Position numbers and translations under genes: made by a program. The notes beneath the pieces were generated by a model, which searched no databases, had not been told where the DNA came from, and saw only the letters and a list, made by a program, of their open reading frames with translations. A DNA stretch of 64,000 nucleotides from Flavobacterium arcticum. GTDB taxonomy: Bacteria > Bacteroidota > Bacteroidia > Flavobacteriales > Flavobacteriaceae. Below, in pieces: positions 38,580 through 47,854 of the stretch; the first letter of the stretch is position 1, and the number at the start of each line of letters is the position of its first letter. The DNA lies in NCBI RefSeq assembly GCF_003344925.1, contig NZ_CP031188.1, positions 2,525,001 to 2,589,000 on the forward strand, read 5' to 3'.

Positions 38580-39602
38580 AAAAGAGAGTTTACTCAACGA
38601 TTCCATTACATATTGGTGCATTACCTCTTTATAATCTAGGTGGGTAACAATACGCAATTTGCCTTTACCCATACCGCTTATAAAGATGCTCTTTTGTTTT
38701 AATTTTTCTATAACAACCGCTTCGCTATACTGTGATTTAACAGAAAATATTAGCACGTTTGTTTCTACAGGTTCTACTTTTTCTACCCATTCGCATTGCT
38801 GCAATACTTCGCCTAGTTGTTTAGCTCTCTTATGGTCGGTTTCTAGCCTACCTACATTGTGTTGTAGTGCATATAAACCTGCTGCTGCAAGATATCCTGC
38901 TTGACGCATACCGCCACCCAGTATTTTACGGATGCGCAAAGCCCTATGCATTGTTTCTTTATCACCTATAAGCACTGAACCTACAGGAGCACCTAGCCCT
39001 TTAGAAAGACAAACCGATATAGTATCGAACAATTCTCCAAATTGTTTAGGGTGTTGTTTTTTGGCTACTAATGCATTCCAAAGTCGCGCACCATCTAAAT
39101 GATAGCCAAGGTTATGCTTACTACACACCTCTTTTATAGCAGCAAGTGTTTCTATATCATAACAAGCGCCACCGCCTTTATTAGTAGTATTCTCAATACA
39201 TACTAAACTAGTAAGCGGGCTATGGTAAAAATCAGGTGGGTTTATAGCAACTTCTACTTGCTCAGCAGTTATCATGCCCCTATCGCCATCAAGCAAGCAA
39301 CATGATACTCCGCTATTAAAAGAAGCTCCGCCGCCTTCGTAATTATAAACGTGTGCCCATTTGTCGCAAATTAATTGATCGCCAGGATTAGTATGTAACT
39401 TTATAGCAACTTGATTTGCCATAGTGCCCGACGGAAAGAATAAAGCAGCCTCCATACCAAACAAATCAGCAATAGCCTCTTCAAGCTCATTTACTGTAGG
39501 GTCTTGTTTATAAACATCATCGCCCACTTTTGCACGAAACATTTGCTGTAGCATTTCATGGCTGGGTTTGGTTACAGTATCACTTACTAAATTTATTTCC
39601 AT
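38577..39602 (-). CDS. ltaE: low-specificity L-threonine aldolase
   Basis: A 341-residue PLP enzyme. The start is placed at 39602 (MEINLVSDTVTKPSHEM); an upstream in-frame ATG adds 11 residues without family character. Features are FPSGTMANQVAIKLH, CIENTTNKGGG, HLDGARLWNA and PLP Lys201 in SVCLSKGLGAPVGSV. It splits threonine or allo-threonine to glycine and acetaldehyde. Its promoter region overlaps the start of prfB on the other strand. Confidence 0.92.
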   Translation of the reverse strand: MEINLVSDTVTKPSHEMLQQMFRAKVGDDVYKQDPTVNELEEAIADLFGMEAALFFPSGTMANQVAIKLHTNPGDQLICDKWAHVYNYEGGGASFNSGVSCCLLDGDRGMITAEQVEVAINPPDFYHSPLTSLVCIENTTNKGGGACYDIETLAAIKEVCSKHNLGYHLDGARLWNALVAKKQHPKQFGELFDTISVCLSKGLGAPVGSVLIGDKETMHRALRIRKILGGGMRQAGYLAAAGLYALQHNVGRLETDHKRAKQLGEVLQQCEWVEKVEPVETNVLIFSVKSQYSEAVVIEKLKQKSIFISGMGKGKLRIVTHLDYKEVMHQYVMESLSKLSF

Positions 39603-39620
39603 AGTATCGAAAGTATAGCT

Positions 39621-39668
39621 TACTTTTGCAACCACAAAACTACATTATTTATGACAAATACCGAACAA
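39621..39668. promoter_or_regulatory. overlapping divergent promoters of ltaE and prfB
   Basis: On the plus strand TACTTTTG (39621-39628) is a -7 box for prfB. On the minus strand TAGTTTTG (39635-39642 complement) is a -7 box for ltaE, with TTG (39666-39668 complement) 23 nt upstream of it. The two -7 boxes are 6 bp apart in a 48-bp gap. Confidence 0.45.
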
Positions 39669-40749
39669 ATTAAAGGTATTATGGAGCGCCTTGGTGCGCT
39701 GAGGAGGTATCTTTGACATCGACAGGAAGTTAATAGAAATTACCAACGAAGAAGAAAAAACTTTTGCTCCCGATTTTTGGAACAATACTAAAGAAGCAGA
39801 ACGCCTTGTAAGAGAACTACGTTCTAAGAAAAAATGGGTAGACGATTATGAAAAAGCTAACGCATTAGGCGAAGAGCTACAAGTTATGTACGAGTTTTTT
39901 CGTGAAGGTGACGCCACCGAGGAAGAACTTGATAACCAATACCAACAAACTATTACTCACCTAGAAGCTCTTGAGTTTAAAAATATGCTATCTGACGAAG
40001 GCGATAGTCTGAGTGCTGTAGTACAAATAACAGCGGGTGCTGGTGGTACAGAGAGTTGTGACTGGGCTGCAATGCTTATGCGTATGTATATGATGTGGGG
40101 CGAAAAAGAAGGCTATAAAATAAAAGAGCTTAACTATCAGGCAGGTGAGGTTGCTGGTATAAAAACGGTAACACTTGAGTTTGAGGGCGATTACTCTTTT
40201 GGGTACCTCAAAGGAGAAAACGGTGTACATCGTTTGGTGCGTATCTCTCCTTTTGATAGTAATGCAAAACGTCATACCTCATTTGCATCAGTATATGTAT
40301 ATCCATTAGCAGATGATACTATCGAAATTGAAATAAACCCGTCAGACATTACATGGGAAACCATGAGATCTAGCGGTGCTGGTGGGCAAAACGTTAATAA
40401 AGTAGAAACAGCTGTAAGGCTGCGCCACCACCCTACGGGTATTATTATCGAAAACTCCGAAACACGTTCACAGCTAGATAATAAAACAAAAGCAATGCAG
40501 CTTTTAAAATCGCAATTGTATGAAATTGAGCTTAAAAAGCGACAAGCAGTACGCGATGAAATAGAAGCAGGAAAAATGAAAATTGAATGGGGTTCTCAAA
40601 TTCGTAACTATGTCATGCATCCTTATAAATTAGTTAAAGATGTACGATCGCACCACGAAAGCAGCGATGTAGAGGGTATCATGAATGGAAACATTGACGA
40701 ATTCCTAAAAGCATACCTCATGATGATGGGGCAAAAAGAAGAAGAATAA
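39651..40749 (+). CDS. prfB: peptide chain release factor 2, with programmed +1 frameshift
   Basis: RF2 recognises UGA and UAA stop codons. The gene starts at ATG 39651 ([21 protein letters not shown]) and reaches an in-frame TGA at 39714-39716, inside CTTTGAC, preceded by the Shine-Dalgarno-like AGGAGG at 39702-39707. A +1 shift at CTT (39711-39713) skips one T and reads on with GAC at 39715 as [10 protein letters not shown], giving about 365 residues. Later motifs are the SPF tripeptide in [13 protein letters not shown] and the GGQ loop in [18 protein letters not shown]. The frame after the shift stays open to 40749. This is the classic RF2 autoregulation. Confidence 0.96.
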
Positions 40750-40783
40750 AACTTTTATATACTATTAAACTTAAATACAGTAG

Positions 40784-40838
40784 ACATCCTAAAAGCAATT
40801 ATAATTTTTTTAGACAATGTTTTTAGGGTGTTCTTTTT
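40784..40838 (+). terminator. terminator after prfB
   Basis: ACATCCTAAAA (40784-40794) pairs with TTTTAGGGTGT (40821-40831, one G-U) over a 26-nt loop and is followed by a T-rich tract. Confidence 0.65.
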
Positions 40839-40930
40839 AACATAAATGTTTTTAATGTTAAAAAATATTGTATTTTGGTACAAGGTTTACTAAACATAGT
40901 ATCTCACTAAAAAATCTATCTCTAAACTAA

Positions 40931-42157
40931 ATGATTTTAGGCACACTAAATTTTATTCCGGAAACCGAGTCTCGACGACTTGAAAAGCTGCGTGAGTATC
41001 AAATACTAGACACGCACTCCGAAGACACTTTCGATAATATTGCTTTGCTAGCATCGCAAATATTTGGTGTTCCTAATGCCTTTATCTCATTTGTAGATGA
41101 AGAAAGGGTGTTTTTTAAATCAAACCTAAGCAGTCTTCCGTTTAACGAAGTAGACCGCAAACATAGTCTTTGCAGCCTTGCCATATTACACGATAAAGTT
41201 ACCGTGTTTAATGACACTTACAAACATCCGCATTTAATGGAAACCCCCTATGTTAGTGAAAAAGGAGGTATACGTTTTTATGCAGGCGCACCTTTAAAGT
41301 CGCCTGAAGGACATAATATGGGTACTATATGCGTAGTAGACTCTATACCAAGAGAAACTACAGAAGAACAATTGGGAATGTTAAAGACTTTATCTAGAAT
41401 CATAATCGATAAACTAGAAAATAAGCTACGCTATAATAAAGGTATTAAGTCGCAAATAAACTTAATGAATATTGCGTTACATGAAATTAAAAATCCGCTT
41501 GCTTCTATAAACTTAGCAAATGATATACTTATTAAAGATATTAGTAAGAAAGATAAAATGACGACAATGATAAAATCGTCTGTTTCTAGAATACAAAGTA
41601 AACTTGCCGATCTTTTAAAACAATCTGAAGAAGAAGAAAACAGTGACGTAATACTAGCTATAGAACCAGTAGATCTAAATGAAGTATTTACTAAAACACT
41701 GAATAACTTCGAGTTACTTGCTAGTAGAAAAAGACAATCAATAGAACTAAATTGCGAATGCAATCTGCCTACTATTAATGCTGATAAGGCTAAAATATCT
41801 GATGTGATGCACAATTTAGTAAGTAATGCCATAAAATATTCATACAAAGGAGCTACTATTAGTATAATGGCTCGAAAAATTGATGAAGTAGTAGAAATAG
41901 AAGTTCGCGATGAAGGGCAAGGACTTGATGACGATGATATGAAAAAATTATTTACCAAGTTTGCAAAACTTAGCTCTAAGCCTACTGGAAAAGAAACTTC
42001 AAGCGGACTAGGACTATCAATATCAAAATCCTTTATAGAGTTGCACAACGGTACTATAAGCGCAATAAGTGATGGTAAAGATAAAGGTACTTCGTTTATC
42101 ATATCATTACCTATAGCTTATAAAAAGGATGAGGCTATAATGCATCATGAATACTAG
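40931..42157 (+). CDS. GAF-domain sensor histidine kinase
   Basis: A 408-residue soluble kinase. A GAF domain covers about residues 25-165 (LREYQILDTHSEDTFDNIALLASQIFGVP, SFVDEERVFFKS, FYAGAPLKSPEGHNMGTICVVD). The H-box is NIALHEIKNPLASINLA with His184, and the ATPase domain has HNLVSNAIKYS, VRDEGQGLDDDD and SSGLGLSISKSFIELHNG. No membrane helix, so the signal is cytoplasmic. No response regulator is adjacent. It precedes an AraC gene by about 100 bp on the same strand; a functional link is possible but unproven. Confidence 0.9.
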   Translation: MILGTLNFIPETESRRLEKLREYQILDTHSEDTFDNIALLASQIFGVPNAFISFVDEERVFFKSNLSSLPFNEVDRKHSLCSLAILHDKVTVFNDTYKHPHLMETPYVSEKGGIRFYAGAPLKSPEGHNMGTICVVDSIPRETTEEQLGMLKTLSRIIIDKLENKLRYNKGIKSQINLMNIALHEIKNPLASINLANDILIKDISKKDKMTTMIKSSVSRIQSKLADLLKQSEEEENSDVILAIEPVDLNEVFTKTLNNFELLASRKRQSIELNCECNLPTINADKAKISDVMHNLVSNAIKYSYKGATISIMARKIDEVVEIEVRDEGQGLDDDDMKKLFTKFAKLSSKPTGKETSSGLGLSISKSFIELHNGTISAISDGKDKGTSFIISLPIAYKKDEAIMHHEY

Positions 42158-42229
42158 GGTAAGGCTTGCTACCTATCCTAGTTCTTTATAAATTACGTCT
42201 CAAAATTTCTTTAAGAGGTTAATAATTGT

Positions 42230-42253
42230 TAACTTAATACCCTAATTAAGTTA
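42230..42253. promoter_or_regulatory. perfect 8-bp inverted repeat just upstream of the araC-type gene
   Basis: TAACTTAA (42230-42237) and TTAAGTTA (42246-42253) with an 8-bp spacer, ending 5 bp before the ATG. A possible autoregulatory site, or an AT-rich coincidence. Confidence 0.3.
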
Positions 42254-42258
42254 CTATT

Positions 42259-43182
42259 ATGAACCATAATAAGGCGTTATTGCATACTCCTGCATTATCT
42301 CGAGAAAAATCATTAAAAACACTTGTTGAGAACCGTACTGTATACTCTTTAGACAACTGTGAACTAAACCTATTTGAAACCTACCAGGAATCATTATTAG
42401 TTCCCTTAAAGTTTAATGATTTAGTCGTAACCAGTATGCTGCGTGGCAAAAAAGTAATGCACCTTTTTGACGATCCCGCTTTTGAATACTTACCAGGAGA
42501 GACGGTAGTTGTACCCTCAAATGTAGAGATGAAAATAGATTTCCCTGAGGCATCTTCTAAAAACCCTACGCAATGCCTAGCCTTAGCTATAGATAATAAT
42601 AAAATAAGTGAAACACTACATTTTTTAAATGAGCGATACCCAAAAGAGGAAGGTATAGATTGGAAACTAAATCATGATAATTATTTCTTTTATAATAACA
42701 CGGAGCTTGCCGCTACTATAAATAAACTCATACGTGAATGCATGAGCACATCGGTAACTAAAGATGCTTTAGCCGACTTAGCTTTACAGGAACTTATTGT
42801 ACGTATTATTCAAACCCAAACTGTAATTGCTATAGATCAAGAAAAAGATATGGTAACTGATAGTCCTATACATTATATTGCTGAATATATCAGGAAAAAT
42901 ATAACCCGTACTATTACACTAAAAGAACTCAGTAATAAAGCCTGTATGAGTACTACATCCTTTTACAGGTATTTTAAAAGAGAGTTGGGTATGAGTCCCA
43001 TAGAGTTTATTTTAAATGAAAAAATAAAACAAGCGAAACAACTATTAAAAAACCCAAGTATGCAGGTAAACGAAGTATGTTTTCTTGCTGGGTTTGATGA
43101 TTGTAATTATTTTATCAGGATATTTAAAAAACACGAAGGTATTACACCAAAGCAATATCAAATACTTAACATCAACAACTAA
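42259..43182 (+). CDS. AraC family transcriptional regulator
   Basis: A 307-residue activator-type protein. Residues about 30-190 form an N-terminal AraC_N-like cupin region (EYLPGETVVVPSNVEMKIDFPE). The DNA-binding domain at about 205-305 has two helix-turn-helix motifs: TLKELSNKACMSTTSFYRYFKRELGMSPIEFI and VNEVCFLAGFDDCNYFIRIFKKHEGITPKQY. Clusters of this regulator with DUF779, alcohol and aldehyde dehydrogenases are, from memory, common in Bacteroidetes; here the same genes follow within 5 kb. Tandem direct repeats upstream of the aldehyde dehydrogenase are the likely target (inference). Confidence 0.93.
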   Translation: MNHNKALLHTPALSREKSLKTLVENRTVYSLDNCELNLFETYQESLLVPLKFNDLVVTSMLRGKKVMHLFDDPAFEYLPGETVVVPSNVEMKIDFPEASSKNPTQCLALAIDNNKISETLHFLNERYPKEEGIDWKLNHDNYFFYNNTELAATINKLIRECMSTSVTKDALADLALQELIVRIIQTQTVIAIDQEKDMVTDSPIHYIAEYIRKNITRTITLKELSNKACMSTTSFYRYFKRELGMSPIEFILNEKIKQAKQLLKNPSMQVNEVCFLAGFDDCNYFIRIFKKHEGITPKQYQILNINN

Positions 43183-43185
43183 GCT

Positions 43186-44499
43186 TTGAAAAAAAATATA
43201 TTAGATATAGTCTATAATTTTTTCATAGACTCTAATGATTTCAATGGAATTCCTTTAAGGAAAATTTCTAAAAACTTAAATATTGATTACATAAGCTCCA
43301 TCGAAACTATAAAAGAATTAGTGAATGAAGATAAAGTATCTATACAGTCAAGTACAAACCCGAATATAATTGGGTTTCAACATTATCCACAAAACATACA
43401 AATTCAGATTCTAGAAGATGCAAAATTAATCGAAATTTCTTATTCAAAATTTGGAGATTTTACCATTGAAAGTGAAAATACTGAATTTCCAATATGCTTA
43501 TATCCCTCAAAAGAGTATTTAGTTAAAAATAGGGATTTAAAGGATTTTGAAAGGGCGGAGTACTCAAAAAGATTGGCTTTAGCAGAGCCTCATTTAGAAC
43601 CTGTATTTTTTGAAATGGATGTTTTGGATCGTTACATTACTGACCCGAGATATGACTTCAAATTTGAAGATTATTCTGGTAGCATAATTCATACTCATGA
43701 TGAACAAGACACCCCTCATTTAAGAGAGGAAGATCAAATTTTTTTAAATACATTTGGATTAGCATTTGGCACGAATAATGACAGAATAATAGCTGTTTAT
43801 TTAAGGTATTTAAAAGACTTAACACCTGATCATCAAACATATTGGAAAACTAAAGAAATAGGAGGTGCTTGTAAGGTACTCAAGGAATATCATGACAATA
43901 TAGTTTTAGGTAATTGGAATACTTCATACTCAATTTTTAATGGTTTTATTGGTGAACTAAACTGCCTTTATGACTTAAGTCAGTTTATATTTAGTAAACC
44001 ATTATTATTAAAAAAATTTAATGAAGAAAAACGTCTGCGAGAGTTTACATATTTTTTAAGCCCTACATCTAAAAATTATTCTGATTTTGTGTTGCTTTTA
44101 GACAAAATGATGTCTGAAAATCTAAATAAAGATTTTTTTAAAAATAAAGTTGAGTTGTTTGATTTAGAAGAATTAGGAAACGGAATTGTTGAGAGAAAAC
44201 CTAAAGGAACAATCAGGCTTTTTGAAGAATGGATTTCAAGTCAATTTAAATCAAGTAACGATAATGATTTAAAGAATCTTTTTAAGATTTTTAAAGATAT
44301 AAGAAAAGAACGTCAAAGCCCTGCACATAAGATAATAGAAAATAAATATGACAAAAATTATACCCAAAAGCGTATTGATCTAGTTAAAAAAGGCTACAAC
44401 TCAATGAGAATCCTTCGTCATATTTTCCAACAACACCCTCACGCTAAAACATTTAACACACCTAAATGGCTTGAAAATTCAGACATAAAAAATTTTTAA
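43186..44499 (+). CDS. unrecognised 437-aa protein with wHTH-like N-terminus and R-x4-H motif
   Basis: A protein I cannot assign. Residues about 1-65 look like a winged helix (IPLRKISKNLNIDYISSIETIKELVNEDKVSIQ). The middle (about 100-300) is a long alpha/beta region with the runs LAEPHLEPVFFEMDVLDRYITDPRY, YSGSIIHTHDEQ and VYLRYLKDLTPDHQTYW. The C-terminal about 100 residues are helical and contain RQSPAH, i.e. Arg376-x4-His381, then KIIENKYDKNYTQKRIDLVKKGY and LRHIFQQHPHAK; R-x4-6-H is the HEPN ribonuclease signature. It begins with TTG only 3 nt after the AraC stop, and no in-frame ATG exists for over 100 codons, so it is coupled to the regulator. It converges on DUF779 with an 8-bp gap. 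AT-rich wording suggests acquisition (inference). Confidence 0.65.
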   Translation: MKKNILDIVYNFFIDSNDFNGIPLRKISKNLNIDYISSIETIKELVNEDKVSIQSSTNPNIIGFQHYPQNIQIQILEDAKLIEISYSKFGDFTIESENTEFPICLYPSKEYLVKNRDLKDFERAEYSKRLALAEPHLEPVFFEMDVLDRYITDPRYDFKFEDYSGSIIHTHDEQDTPHLREEDQIFLNTFGLAFGTNNDRIIAVYLRYLKDLTPDHQTYWKTKEIGGACKVLKEYHDNIVLGNWNTSYSIFNGFIGELNCLYDLSQFIFSKPLLLKKFNEEKRLREFTYFLSPTSKNYSDFVLLLDKMMSENLNKDFFKNKVELFDLEELGNGIVERKPKGTIRLFEEWISSQFKSSNDNDLKNLFKIFKDIRKERQSPAHKIIENKYDKNYTQKRIDLVKKGYNSMRILRHIFQQHPHAKTFNTPKWLENSDIKNF

Positions 44500-44507
44500 T
44501 AAATATT

Positions 44508-44882
44508 TTAATTCTCTTTAAATCGTAAAGGCTCTAAGTTATCCTGTTCTACCTCAGTAAAAAGTCGCGATTCTATTATAAATCTTTTGCCTGTAGGTAT
44601 CTCTAACGAAAAACTTGCTCCCCTGCCCTGAGTAGCATTTAAAGTTAAGTGCGTGTGTTTCCAATATTCAAACTGGTCGCGACTCATCCAAAATTCACAT
44701 CCTTCTACATCTCCTAAACATACATCGCTATCTCCTATTTTAAATTCTCCTTTCGAAAAGCACATGGGTTGCGACCCGTCGCAACATCCACCACTTTGAT
44801 GAAACATTAACTCACCATGTCTTTCTTTAAGTTCGTTTATTAGTTCTATTGCTTTATCTGTTACATCTACTCTTTTATACAT
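44508..44882 (-). CDS. DUF779 family protein
   Basis: A 124-residue DUF779 protein. It has the Cys cluster GGCCDGSQPMCF (about residues 31-42), then GDVEGCEFWMSRDQFEYWKHTHLTLN. The conserved cysteines and histidines suggest metal binding (inference). The family is usually next to aldehyde dehydrogenases, as here; a role in aldehyde handling is assumed but not established. A terminator for the adjacent adh gene ends just upstream of its start, so it must use its own promoter or read-through. Confidence 0.88.
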   Translation of the reverse strand: MYKRVDVTDKAIELINELKERHGELMFHQSGGCCDGSQPMCFSKGEFKIGDSDVCLGDVEGCEFWMSRDQFEYWKHTHLTLNATQGRGASFSLEIPTGKRFIIESRLFTEVEQDNLEPLRFKEN

Positions 44883-44908
44883 CTATTATTTTTTAGTATT
44901 AAAAATTT

Positions 44909-44955
44909 AAAAAAAGCCGCAGGTCTCAGTATATCACAAGTTGAAACCAACGGCT
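44909..44955 (-). terminator. terminator of the alcohol dehydrogenase gene
   Basis: On the minus strand, arms at 44943-44955 and 44915-44927 pair over 12 of 13 positions (G-U pairs allowed) around a 15-nt loop and run into a T-tract. It lies 27 bp upstream of the DUF779 start. Confidence 0.65.
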
Positions 44956-44975
44956 GTATTATTTAAATAGTGTTT

Positions 44976-46010
44976 TTACTTATCTGCTATTTGTAACACC
45001 ATACGCCCATCTATTTGTCCTTTTTTCATTTTATCAAACACATCATTTATATCGTCTAGTTTAGCAGCAGTAACATTAGCTTTTACCTTACCTTCAACAG
45101 CAAATTGTATTGCTTCCTGAAGGTCTTTTCGCGTTCCTACAATAGAACCTCTAATAGTTATACGATTTAGCACGGTATCGAATATAGACAGATCAAAATT
45201 ACCCGGAGGCAAACCGTTTAATGCCATAGTACCTTTTCGCCTTAATGTTTCAAGTCCTTGTTTAAATGCAATTGGTGAAACAGCAGTAACCAGAGCACCA
45301 TGCATACCTCCAGTTTCTTTTTTAAGATACTCGCCTGGATTTTGTTCTTTGGCGTTTACTACCAAGTCTGCGCCGAGTCTTTTAGCTAAGTCTAGTTTAT
45401 CATCAGCTACGTCAATAGCAGCTACATGCATACCCATAGCCTTAGCATACTGTACCGCCACATGACCTAACCCACCTATGCCAGAAATAGCAACCCATTC
45501 GCCCGGTTTGGTTTCAGTTTCTTTAAGTCCTTTATATACCGTAACTCCTGCACAAAGTATAGGTGCCATTTCTAGAAAGTTAACGTTTGAAGGTAAATGC
45601 CCTACATAGCGTGCATCAGCAATTACATATTCGGCAAAACCGCCATCTACACTATAGCCACCGTTTTCTTGCGTTTCACATAACGTTTCCCAACCTGTTA
45701 TACAATAGTCGCAACAACCACAAGTACTGTATAACCAAGGTACACCCACAGCATCGCCCTCCTTTACATTATTAACATCTGGTCCTACAGCTACTACATA
45801 ACCCACACCTTCGTGCCCTGGTATAAGTGGCATTTTAGGCTTTACTGGCCAATCGCCCTCTACAGCATGCAAATCGGTATGACACACACCACTAGCTATA
45901 ACTTTTACTAATATTTGGTTTTTACCAGGTCTCTTTACTGCTACTTCTTCTATTTGTAATGGTTTGCCAAATTCGCGAATTACCGCAGCTTTCATCGTTT
46001 TAGGTAACAT
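44976..46010 (-). CDS. adhP: zinc-dependent alcohol dehydrogenase
   Basis: A 344-residue medium-chain dehydrogenase. Catalytic-zinc ligands are Cys43 in GVCHTDLH and His66/Glu67 in PGHEGVG. Structural-zinc cysteines are Cys97, Cys100, Cys103 and Cys111. The NAD-binding loop is [17 protein letters not shown]. It has the AdhP form that oxidises primary alcohols to aldehydes with NAD. It lies downstream of aldB-type aldehyde dehydrogenase on the same strand but a terminator at 46042-46074 separates them. Confidence 0.92.
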   Translation of the reverse strand: MLPKTMKAAVIREFGKPLQIEEVAVKRPGKNQILVKVIASGVCHTDLHAVEGDWPVKPKMPLIPGHEGVGYVVAVGPDVNNVKEGDAVGVPWLYSTCGCCDYCITGWETLCETQENGGYSVDGGFAEYVIADARYVGHLPSNVNFLEMAPILCAGVTVYKGLKETETKPGEWVAISGIGGLGHVAVQYAKAMGMHVAAIDVADDKLDLAKRLGADLVVNAKEQNPGEYLKKETGGMHGALVTAVSPIAFKQGLETLRRKGTMALNGLPPGNFDLSIFDTVLNRITIRGSIVGTRKDLQEAIQFAVEGKVKANVTAAKLDDINDVFDKMKKGQIDGRMVLQIADK

Positions 46011-46041
46011 AATTTATTGATTTAGATTGTATTAAAGATAT

Positions 46042-46074
46042 AAAAAAATAAGCTGTCCCTTTCAGGACAGCTTT
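46042..46074 (-). terminator. terminator between the aldehyde and alcohol dehydrogenase genes
   Basis: AAGCTGTCC pairs with GGACAGCTT around a small loop; the minus strand carries a T-rich run after it. Confidence 0.85.
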
Positions 46075-46089
46075 GTCAGACAAAATATA

Positions 46090-47595
46090 TTAGAAGAAGC
46101 CTAATTTCTTTTTATCATATGATATTAGCATGTTTTTAGTCTGTCTGTAATGTTCTAACATCATTTTATGATTCTCTCTACCAAAACCAGATTTTTTATA
46201 TCCTCCAAACGGTGCATGTGCAGGATAAGCATGATAATTATTTACCCATACCCTACCTGCTTGTATAGCGCGTGGCACCTGGTATAGCTCATGAGCGTCG
46301 CGTGTCCATACCCCTGCTCCTAAACCATAAAGTGTATCATTAGCTATCTCTATAGCTTCTTCTACTGTTTTAAAAGTGGTTACACATACTACAGGACCAA
46401 ATATTTCTTCCTGAAATATTCTCATTTTGTTATGTCCTTTAAAAATAGTTGGCTGAATATAATAACCTCCGCCAAGTTCGCCTTCTAATTTATTGACATC
46501 GCCACCTGTTAGCAACTCTGCACCTTCTTCTTTTCCTATTTTTAGGTACGATTGTATTTTTTCATATTGGTCATTACTTGCCTGTGCGCCCATTGCTACA
46601 GTGGAATCTAATGGGTTTCCAATTTTTATAGCTTCGGTACGGGCTACAACACGCTCCATGAATTTATCATAGATATCTTCATGCACTAAAATTCGTGATG
46701 GACAAGTACAAACTTCTCCTTGATTAAGCGCAAACATTACCGCACCTTCAACAGCTTTATCAAAAAAGTCATCATCTGCATCTGCTACCGATTTAAAGAA
46801 AATATTTGGCGATTTACCACCAAGTTCCATTGTAGATGGTATGATATTTTCGGCAGCATATTGCATAATTAAGCGACCTGTAGTTGTCTCTCCTGTAAAA
46901 GATACTTTAGCAATTCTAGGTGATGTTGCTAGTGGTTTACCTGCTTCTATACCAAAGCCGTTTACTACGTTAATTACACCCGCAGGAACTACATCTTTTA
47001 TTAAGTCCATAAGTATCATAATAGACACAGGCGTTTGCTCGGCTGCTTTTACTATGGTACAGTTACCAGCAGCAATGGCAGGTGCTATTTTCCAGGTAGC
47101 CATAAGTAACGGGAAGTTCCAAGGGATAATTTGTCCTACAACCCCAATAGGTTCATGCAATGCTATACTTACAGTATTTTCGTCATGCTCAGAGATAGTA
47201 CCTTCATCGGCACGAATTACTCCTGCAAAATAACGAAAGTGGTCTATGCATAAAGGTAAATCGGCTGCAAGAGTTTCTCTTACTGCTTTACCATTATCTA
47301 TAGTTTCTACTGCTGCAAGATAATCTAAGTTGGCTTCTATTACATCTGCAATTTTATTTAAAACATTACTTCTATAAGCTGCCGATGCTTTTCCCCATGT
47401 TTCAAAAGCCTTATGCGCAGCATCTAGTGCTAAATCTATATCTTCTTTAGTAGAACGAGCTGCCTTGGCAAATACCTTACCATCTATTGGCGATACATTA
47501 TCAAAATATTCTCCTTTTACAGGGGGCACAAATTTACCTCCAATGAAATTATCATACTTATCTTTAAACTCCGGTCTTTTAACTAAATTACTCAT
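46090..47595 (-). CDS. NAD-dependent aldehyde dehydrogenase
   Basis: A 501-residue aldehyde dehydrogenase. The catalytic Cys296 lies in [11 protein letters not shown] and the general base Glu257 in [35 protein letters not shown] and [10 protein letters not shown] are the coenzyme motifs. It resembles ExaC/AldB acetaldehyde dehydrogenases that work downstream of alcohol dehydrogenases. The upstream region has a minus-strand -7 box (47625-47632) without a -33 box, and the 21-bp-period direct repeat at 47653-47691. This fits positive control by the nearby AraC protein. Confidence 0.93.
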   Translation of the reverse strand: MSNLVKRPEFKDKYDNFIGGKFVPPVKGEYFDNVSPIDGKVFAKAARSTKEDIDLALDAAHKAFETWGKASAAYRSNVLNKIADVIEANLDYLAAVETIDNGKAVRETLAADLPLCIDHFRYFAGVIRADEGTISEHDENTVSIALHEPIGVVGQIIPWNFPLLMATWKIAPAIAAGNCTIVKAAEQTPVSIMILMDLIKDVVPAGVINVVNGFGIEAGKPLATSPRIAKVSFTGETTTGRLIMQYAAENIIPSTMELGGKSPNIFFKSVADADDDFFDKAVEGAVMFALNQGEVCTCPSRILVHEDIYDKFMERVVARTEAIKIGNPLDSTVAMGAQASNDQYEKIQSYLKIGKEEGAELLTGGDVNKLEGELGGGYYIQPTIFKGHNKMRIFQEEIFGPVVCVTTFKTVEEAIEIANDTLYGLGAGVWTRDAHELYQVPRAIQAGRVWVNNYHAYPAHAPFGGYKKSGFGRENHKMMLEHYRQTKNMLISYDKKKLGFF

Positions 47596-47624
47596 AATTA
47601 TTGTCTTTAACTTGTTTGTTTATT

Positions 47625-47632
47625 CAAATTTA
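47625..47632 (-). promoter_or_regulatory. -7 box of the aldehyde dehydrogenase promoter
   Basis: The minus strand reads TAAATTTG, a perfect TAnnTTTG. No TTG lies 17-23 nt upstream, as expected for an activator-dependent promoter. Confidence 0.5.
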
Positions 47633-47652
47633 GTTAGCTACAACGTTATAGA

Positions 47653-47691
47653 ATAGCATAAATCGGTCAATCAATAGCACAAATCGGTCAA
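47653..47691. promoter_or_regulatory. tandem direct repeat, probable AraC-family operator
   Basis: ATAGCATAAATCGGTCAA (47653-47670) and ATAGCACAAATCGGTCAA (47674-47691) differ at one of 18 positions and are spaced by exactly 21 bp, two helix turns. The proximal copy lies about 20 bp upstream of the -7 box. Same spacing and TAGC/GCA boxes as known AraC-type half-sites. Confidence 0.7.
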
Positions 47692-47800
47692 CCTTGCGTT
47701 TAATTATAATAATATTACTTTTTTAGAAAGCTAAAAATGATATTTTAACAAAAAAACAAACAAGTAGTTAAACAAATAGCAATTATAGTATCTATAAACA

Positions 47801-47830
47801 AAAACTTCCCGATGATATATCGGGAAGCTT
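47801..47830 (-). terminator. terminator after pit
   Basis: CTTCCCGAT pairs with ATCGGGAAG around a small AT loop; the minus strand ends in a T-run. It is 25 nt past the pit stop. Confidence 0.85.
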
Positions 47831-47854
47831 AATTTATGTGAAGTAAAACTTTAT

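Noticed and set aside
41431..42102. 223-codon minus-strand frame inside the GAF kinase gene.
   Set aside because: Ser/Ile/Leu-rich shadow of a well-defined kinase; no homology signal.
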